This document shows positions 5,548 through 9,305 of a stretch of 9,305 bases of DNA, in pieces. A program made the translations under genes and the position numbers. Every line of letters starts with the position of its first letter. Position 1 is the stretch's first letter. The notes under the pieces are model-generated. The model was not told the origin of the DNA and ran no database searches. It saw only the letters and a list, made by a program, of their open reading frames with translations. The DNA is taken from the NCBI GenBank assembly GCA_035499215.1, contig DATJZH010000154.1, forward strand, positions 1-9,305, in the 5' to 3' direction. The stretch is from DATJZH01 sp035499215. Lineage in GTDB: Bacteria > Actinomycetota > Actinomycetes > Streptosporangiales > Streptosporangiaceae.

Positions 5548-8226
5548 GTGAGGCCTGCCAACTGGTCCGGGGCCGCCGATCTTTCGGCCGTCCCCAGGGC
5601 CCGGGACGGGGTCGTCTCTCGGCCCGGGCTGTTCGAGTTGCTCGGCAGCGCGGGGCGCGTGACCGAGGTGTCGGCGTCGCCGGGAAGCGGCAAGACGCTG
5701 CTGTTGCGCTCCTGGATTCGCGAGAGCGGCCTGGCCGCATGCGCCGCGTGGGTGCCGGTGCGGGACGAGGAGGGTGACCCGCAGCGGTTCTGGCTGTCGG
5801 TGGCCGGCGCGCTGCGGGACACGGCCGCCGGGTCGAAGCTGGTGCGGCCGCTGACGGCGGCGCCCGACCTGGACGGCTGGGCGGTCGTCGAGCGGTTGCT
5901 GACCGATCTCGGCGGGCTGCAGGACCGGGTCTGGCTGGTCATCGACGACGTGCACGAGCTGCGCTCGTCCGAGGGGCTGCGCCAGCTGGAGCTGCTGCTC
6001 ATGCGCGCTCCTCCGGGGCTGCGGTTCGTGCTCGCGACCCGTCATGATCTGCGGCTGGGCCTGCACCGGTTGCGGCTGGAGGGCGAGCTCACCGAGATCC
6101 GCGCGGCAGATCTGCGTTTCACCCTGGACGAGGCACGGGTGCTGTTCGGGGCGGCCGGGATATCGCTGTCAGATACGGCGCTCGGAGCGCTGTACAAGCG
6201 GACCGAGGGCTGGGCAGCGGGGCTGCGGCTGGCCGCGCTGTCGCTGGCCGGGCACGACGATCCGGACCGGTTCGCGGCCGAGTTCTCCGGCAGCGAGCGC
6301 ACGGTGGCGGAGTACCTGCTGGCCGAGGTGCTCGACCGGCAGCCCGAACCGGTCCGCCGGCTGCTGCTGCGGACCTCGGTGCTGGACCGGGTGAACGGCG
6401 AGCTGGCCGACGTGCTGACCGGGGGCTCGGGCGGGGAGCGGATCTTGCAGCAGCTCGAGCGGGCCGGCGCGTTCGTGGTCGCGCTGGATGCGCGGCGGTC
6501 CTGGTTCCGCTACCACCAGCTGTTCGCCGACCTGCTGCAGCTCGAACTGCGGGGCAGCGCCCCGGGCGAACTGGCCGCGCTGCACGCCGCTGCCGCCGGG
6601 TGGTACGACGAGCACGGGTACCTGGTGGAGGCGGTCCGGCACGCCCAGGCGGCCGGGGACTGGGCCCTGGCCGCCCGTGTGCTGTCGGACCACTGGGTCG
6701 GTTTCGGGCTCAACGGGCTGGGCGCCACCGCGCACGAGCTGCTGGCCCGGTTCCCGGCGAGCGTGATCGCGGCCGATGCCGAGCTGGCCGCGCGGATGGC
6801 CGGGGATGAGCTGGCCCGGGGGTCGCTGGAGGAGGCCGAACGGTACCTGGCCCTTGCCGCCCGGGGACTGGAATCTGTACCCGCGGACCGGCGCGGGCGC
6901 TCGCAGGTGTTCCTCGCCGCCATGGGCATGCGGTTTGCCCGCCAGCGCGGAGACCTCGCAACCGTAGCCGAGCAGGCGCAGCAGCTGATGTCGCCCGGCA
7001 GGGCCGCCGACCCGGCGCGGCTCGGGGTTGGCGAGGATCTGCGGGCGCTGGCGCTGATCGAGCTCGGCATCGCCGAGCTGTGGACGGTTGGCTTCGACGA
7101 GGCGGACCGGCACCTCGAGCAGGGCATCGCCTTGGCGCACCAGCTCGGTCGGCCCTTCCTGGAGGTCACTGGCCTGGCCCACTGGGCGCAGCTGGCGAGC
7201 TGGCGGTCCTTCGCGCTGGGGGCGCAGCGGAGCACGCAGGCCATCGAGCTGGCCGGGCGGCACGGCTGGACCGAGGAGCCGGTCGTCGGCGTCGCCCACC
7301 TGGCGCTGGGCATGGCGATGGTCGCCCTGGGACGGCTCGAGGAGGGAGAACGGTCGCTGGAACAGGCCGAGCGCACCGTCCGGGCCGAGGCAGAGCTGGC
7401 GGCCGGGATGAGGCTCCGCTACGCCCGCGGCCTGCTGGCGGTCGTGACCGGCCGTCCCGAGACCGCGCTAGGCGCGTTCCGGGCCGCCGAGCGCCTAGCC
7501 GGGCTGCACGTAACCGAACATACGCTCACCCGGCGGCTGCGATCACACACGCTGCAAACGCTCGTGCGGCTGGGCCAGACGCAGCGCGTCGAACAAGCTC
7601 TCGCCGAGATGAACGGGCCGGAGCGCGACAGCGGGCAGATGCGCAATGCCATGGCGGTGCTCCGGCTCGCCCAGGCCAATCCGGAGGCGGCGACGGTCGC
7701 GCTCGCCCCCGTCATCGACGGCTCTGTGCCGCTGCCGAACGCCCATCTGTGGGAGGTGCAGGCTTGGCTGCTCGAGGCGATCGCCCGCGACGCACTCGGT
7801 GACGCGGGCGCCGCGCGGCGCGCGCTGGAGCGTGCCCTCCATCTCGCCAAGCCGGAAGACCTGCTCTTCCCGTTCCTGCTTGACCCCGCGCCGGGGCTGC
7901 TCGAGCGCCACCGCCGGACGGGCACCGCTCACGCCGTCCTGATCTCCGAAATATTGAATGTGCTGGCGGGCAGGAAACCCGACTCGCAGTCCCGTGAGCC
8001 TCAGCACCTGCGTGAGCCACTCAGCGATGCTGAGATCCGCGTACTGCGCTACCTGCCCACCAAGCTCTCCGTACCTGAGATCGCCGACCAGCTCTACCTG
8101 TCGGTGAATACGGTCAAGACCCACATGCGGCACCTGTACGACAAGCTCGGCGCGCACCGGCGCCACGAGGCCGTCGAGCAGGCCCGCGCCCTCAGCCTGC
8201 TGGCACCTTCCCCACGCAGGCTCTGA
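5548..8226 (+). CDS. LAL (MalT-like) LuxR-family transcriptional regulator
   Basis: An 892-residue cytosolic regulator of the LAL / STAND ATPase class, of which E. coli MalT is the model: ligand and ATP binding cause oligomerisation and promoter activation. The N-terminal NTPase has Walker A at 43-50 (ASPGSGKT), Walker B at about 129-136 (VWLVIDDVHEL, Asp133-Asp134) and a sensor-like LATRHDL near 162-168. Arm-domain signatures follow: TEGWAAGLRLAALSL (219-233), ERTVAEYLLAEVLDRQPEPVR (250-270) and RYHQLFADLLQLELR (321-335). Residues about 350-800 are helical and alanine/leucine-rich, as in the TPR-like sensor part of MalT. The C-terminal LuxR helix-turn-helix occupies about 825-885 (LSDAEIRVLRYL, PEIADQLYLSVNTVKTH, LYDKLGAH). 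The GTG start follows GGAGG at 5 bases. The gene is divergent from the exporter operon, its most likely target (inference). It looks intact; the inducing ligand is unknown. Confidence 0.93.
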   Translation: MRPANWSGAADLSAVPRARDGVVSRPGLFELLGSAGRVTEVSASPGSGKTLLLRSWIRESGLAACAAWVPVRDEEGDPQRFWLSVAGALRDTAAGSKLVRPLTAAPDLDGWAVVERLLTDLGGLQDRVWLVIDDVHELRSSEGLRQLELLLMRAPPGLRFVLATRHDLRLGLHRLRLEGELTEIRAADLRFTLDEARVLFGAAGISLSDTALGALYKRTEGWAAGLRLAALSLAGHDDPDRFAAEFSGSERTVAEYLLAEVLDRQPEPVRRLLLRTSVLDRVNGELADVLTGGSGGERILQQLERAGAFVVALDARRSWFRYHQLFADLLQLELRGSAPGELAALHAAAAGWYDEHGYLVEAVRHAQAAGDWALAARVLSDHWVGFGLNGLGATAHELLARFPASVIAADAELAARMAGDELARGSLEEAERYLALAARGLESVPADRRGRSQVFLAAMGMRFARQRGDLATVAEQAQQLMSPGRAADPARLGVGEDLRALALIELGIAELWTVGFDEADRHLEQGIALAHQLGRPFLEVTGLAHWAQLASWRSFALGAQRSTQAIELAGRHGWTEEPVVGVAHLALGMAMVALGRLEEGERSLEQAERTVRAEAELAAGMRLRYARGLLAVVTGRPETALGAFRAAERLAGLHVTEHTLTRRLRSHTLQTLVRLGQTQRVEQALAEMNGPERDSGQMRNAMAVLRLAQANPEAATVALAPVIDGSVPLPNAHLWEVQAWLLEAIARDALGDAGAARRALERALHLAKPEDLLFPFLLDPAPGLLERHRRTGTAHAVLISEILNVLAGRKPDSQSREPQHLREPLSDAEIRVLRYLPTKLSVPEIADQLYLSVNTVKTHMRHLYDKLGAHRRHEAVEQARALSLLAPSPRRL

Positions 8227-8229
8227 ATC

Positions 8230-8309
8230 ACCCTCCCGACCAACCTGTCCCGGCCAGAGATCGAACCGAACTGTCGGTGTCGGTGAACACCGTCAGCACG
8301 CCGGCCTGA
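8230..8309 (+). pseudogene. Frameshifted remnant of a LuxR-type DNA-binding domain
   Basis: Starting one codon after the LAL stop, and in the same frame, the sequence reads TLPTNLSRPEI. After a one-base deletion (near 8262-8267) another frame continues ELSVSVNTVSTPA and stops at 8307. Together these match the core of a LuxR helix-turn-helix, LPTxLSxPEIAxxLxxSVNTVxT, as in the intact regulator just upstream (LPTKLSVPEIADQLYLSVNTVKTH, residues about 837-860). The DNA also aligns with 8054-8128 of the intact gene, including identical GAGATCG and TCGGTGAA blocks whose spacing differs by one base. It differs enough (Asn for Lys, Arg for Val) to come from a paralogue rather than a fresh copy. It is too short to be functional. 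Confidence 0.72.
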
Positions 8310-8310
8310 C

Positions 8311-9305
8311 CTATGTGCCAGTTGCCTGGCTGACACTGGTCGTCAGTGGCGGCGCATCGAGGCCGCAGTGCAGGCACTCCTCGGGCTCGGGCGCCCCGGC
8401 GGGCCGGGATGCCCGCTGCGGATTGGTGATCGTGACGGCGGCGAGCAGGCCGCCGGCGGCGTACAACCCGCCCGAGATGAGCGCCGCGGCCCTGGATCCG
8501 GCGGCGAGCGCGTCCGGGTGCAGGTAGGCCGTGCCGGTGATGCCCGCCACCGCCGGCAGCACTGCTACTGCCAGCAGGCCGCCGAATCGAGCCAGGTCAT
8601 TATTGATCGCCGAAGCGATGCCCGCGTGCTGCGCGGGCGCCGAGCTCATCGCGGTCGCGGTGAGCGGCGCGATCGCGAGCCCGAGCCCGAGGCCGAGGAC
8701 GACGACCGCTGGCAGCACGGAGGTCACATAGCCCGACCCGGACGTGCTGAACGTGAGCATGGCCAGGCCCGCGCCGGCCATGAGCGGCCCGGCGCTCAGT
8801 TGCAAACGCGGCCCGATCTGGGTGGCAAGCTGCCCGGAGCGGGCCGACAGCGCCAGCATGATGACAGTCAGCGGCACCAGCGCGAGGCCGGAGGCGAGCG
8901 GCGAATAACCCGACACCACCTGGAGGACCAGCGGAAACAGGAAGGTCGCCCCCGTCAGCGCCCCGTACACGATGAACGTCACGGCGCTGGTCGCCGCGAA
9001 CTGCCGCTCCCGGAGGATCGAGAGCGGCAGCATCGGCGCGGCCGCACGACGCTCACGGACCAGGAAGGCGGCCAGCCCCGCCACGCCAAGCAACGCCACC
9101 GTTATCACGGCCGGCGACGCCCAGCCGAGCGCGGGCGCCTCGATGAACGCGAACGTGATCCCGGACAGGAACACCACCGCGGCCAGCGCGCCCGCGTAAT
9201 CCAGCCTGCCGGTCATATCCGGGTCACGCGACTCCGGGATGTGCCGTGCGCCGAGCGCGACAACCACGGCCGCGATCGGGACATTGATGAAGAAGATCCA
9301 CCGCC
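8311..9305 (-). CDS. DHA2-family (EmrB/QacA) MFS exporter, C-terminal part; 5' end beyond the window
   Basis: Partial gene: the frame is open to the right edge and begins there inside RWIFFINVPIAAVVVAL, a hallmark of 14-helix DHA2 drug/proton antiporters around helix 6. About 331 codons are present, covering roughly the last eight helices. These include typical segments such as FLFPLVLQVVSGYSPLASGLALVP and GLGLAIAPLTATAMSSAPAQHAGIASAINN, the latter followed by DLARFGGLLAVAVLP. The missing part should hold helices 1-5 with motifs A and C. The cytosolic tail ends with a CxxC-containing stretch, ECLHCGLDAPPL, close to a CALDAPP tail I recall from actinobacterial members. The stop is TAG at 8311, convergent with the LAL gene 84 bases away. 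Likely exports drugs or secondary metabolites; the substrate is unknown. No regulator for it is visible in the window. Confidence 0.9.
   Translation of the reverse strand, partial: RWIFFINVPIAAVVVALGARHIPESRDPDMTGRLDYAGALAAVVFLSGITFAFIEAPALGWASPAVITVALLGVAGLAAFLVRERRAAAPMLPLSILRERQFAATSAVTFIVYGALTGATFLFPLVLQVVSGYSPLASGLALVPLTVIMLALSARSGQLATQIGPRLQLSAGPLMAGAGLAMLTFSTSGSGYVTSVLPAVVVLGLGLGLAIAPLTATAMSSAPAQHAGIASAINNDLARFGGLLAVAVLPAVAGITGTAYLHPDALAAGSRAAALISGGLYAAGGLLAAVTITNPQRASRPAGAPEPEECLHCGLDAPPLTTSVSQATGT

Noticed and set aside
6169..7299. 376-codon open frame on the minus strand inside the LAL gene
   Set aside because: Antisense to a well-supported regulator; composition typical of a shadow frame.
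8281..8292. Small dyad CGGTG-AA-CACCG as a terminator between the convergent genes
   Set aside because: Only a 5-bp stem with a 2-base loop, and it is explained by the GTGAACACC codons of the LuxR remnant.

Overview
The window is GC-rich throughout. Its strong G/C preference at third codon positions, GTG and TTG starts, and terminator-like hairpins without U-tracts all fit a high-GC actinomycete (Actinomycetota). The protein types agree with this: a MaoC-like hydratase of the mycobacterial HtdZ type, a PucR/CdaR regulator with an RsbRD-like N-terminus, a large LuxR (LAL) regulator, and a DHA2 transporter. I cannot name the genus from the sequence alone.

Layout, left to right. Bases 1-133 hold nothing I recognise. 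A MaoC-family hydratase (134-589, minus) is followed by a hairpin-rich gap (590-780) and a PucR-family regulator (781-2097, minus). A gap with a long inverted repeat (2098-2292) separates this from a four-gene block on the minus strand. Read in transcription order from the right, the block encodes an MFS exporter (5413-4151), an 89-residue conserved small protein (4154-3885), a five-helix VIT/CCC1-type membrane protein (3888-3367) and an aldo/keto reductase (3318-2293). The first three are joined by ATGA stop/start overlaps and the fourth follows after 48 bases. A gap of about 134 bases (5414-5547) separates the MFS gene from a divergent gene for a large LAL/MalT-like ATP-binding LuxR regulator (5548-8226, plus). 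Just after its stop codon lies a short frameshifted fragment of a second LuxR DNA-binding domain (8230-8309). The window ends inside a DHA2 (EmrB/QacA) exporter gene on the minus strand (8311 to beyond 9305). No gene-free stretch is longer than 300 bases.

How the genes may work together (inference). The divergent pair, LAL regulator against the MFS / small protein / VIT-like / aldo-keto reductase operon, looks like one regulated detoxification or efflux module. It would have an exporter, a membrane protein of a metal-transporting family and an NADPH-dependent carbonyl reductase, under a STAND-type activator that senses an unknown ligand. The most unusual points are the coupled small protein between two membrane-protein genes, the VIT domain without its usual ferritin-like partner, and the LuxR domain relic behind the regulator. 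No tRNA, rRNA, CRISPR array, insertion sequence or phage gene is visible.
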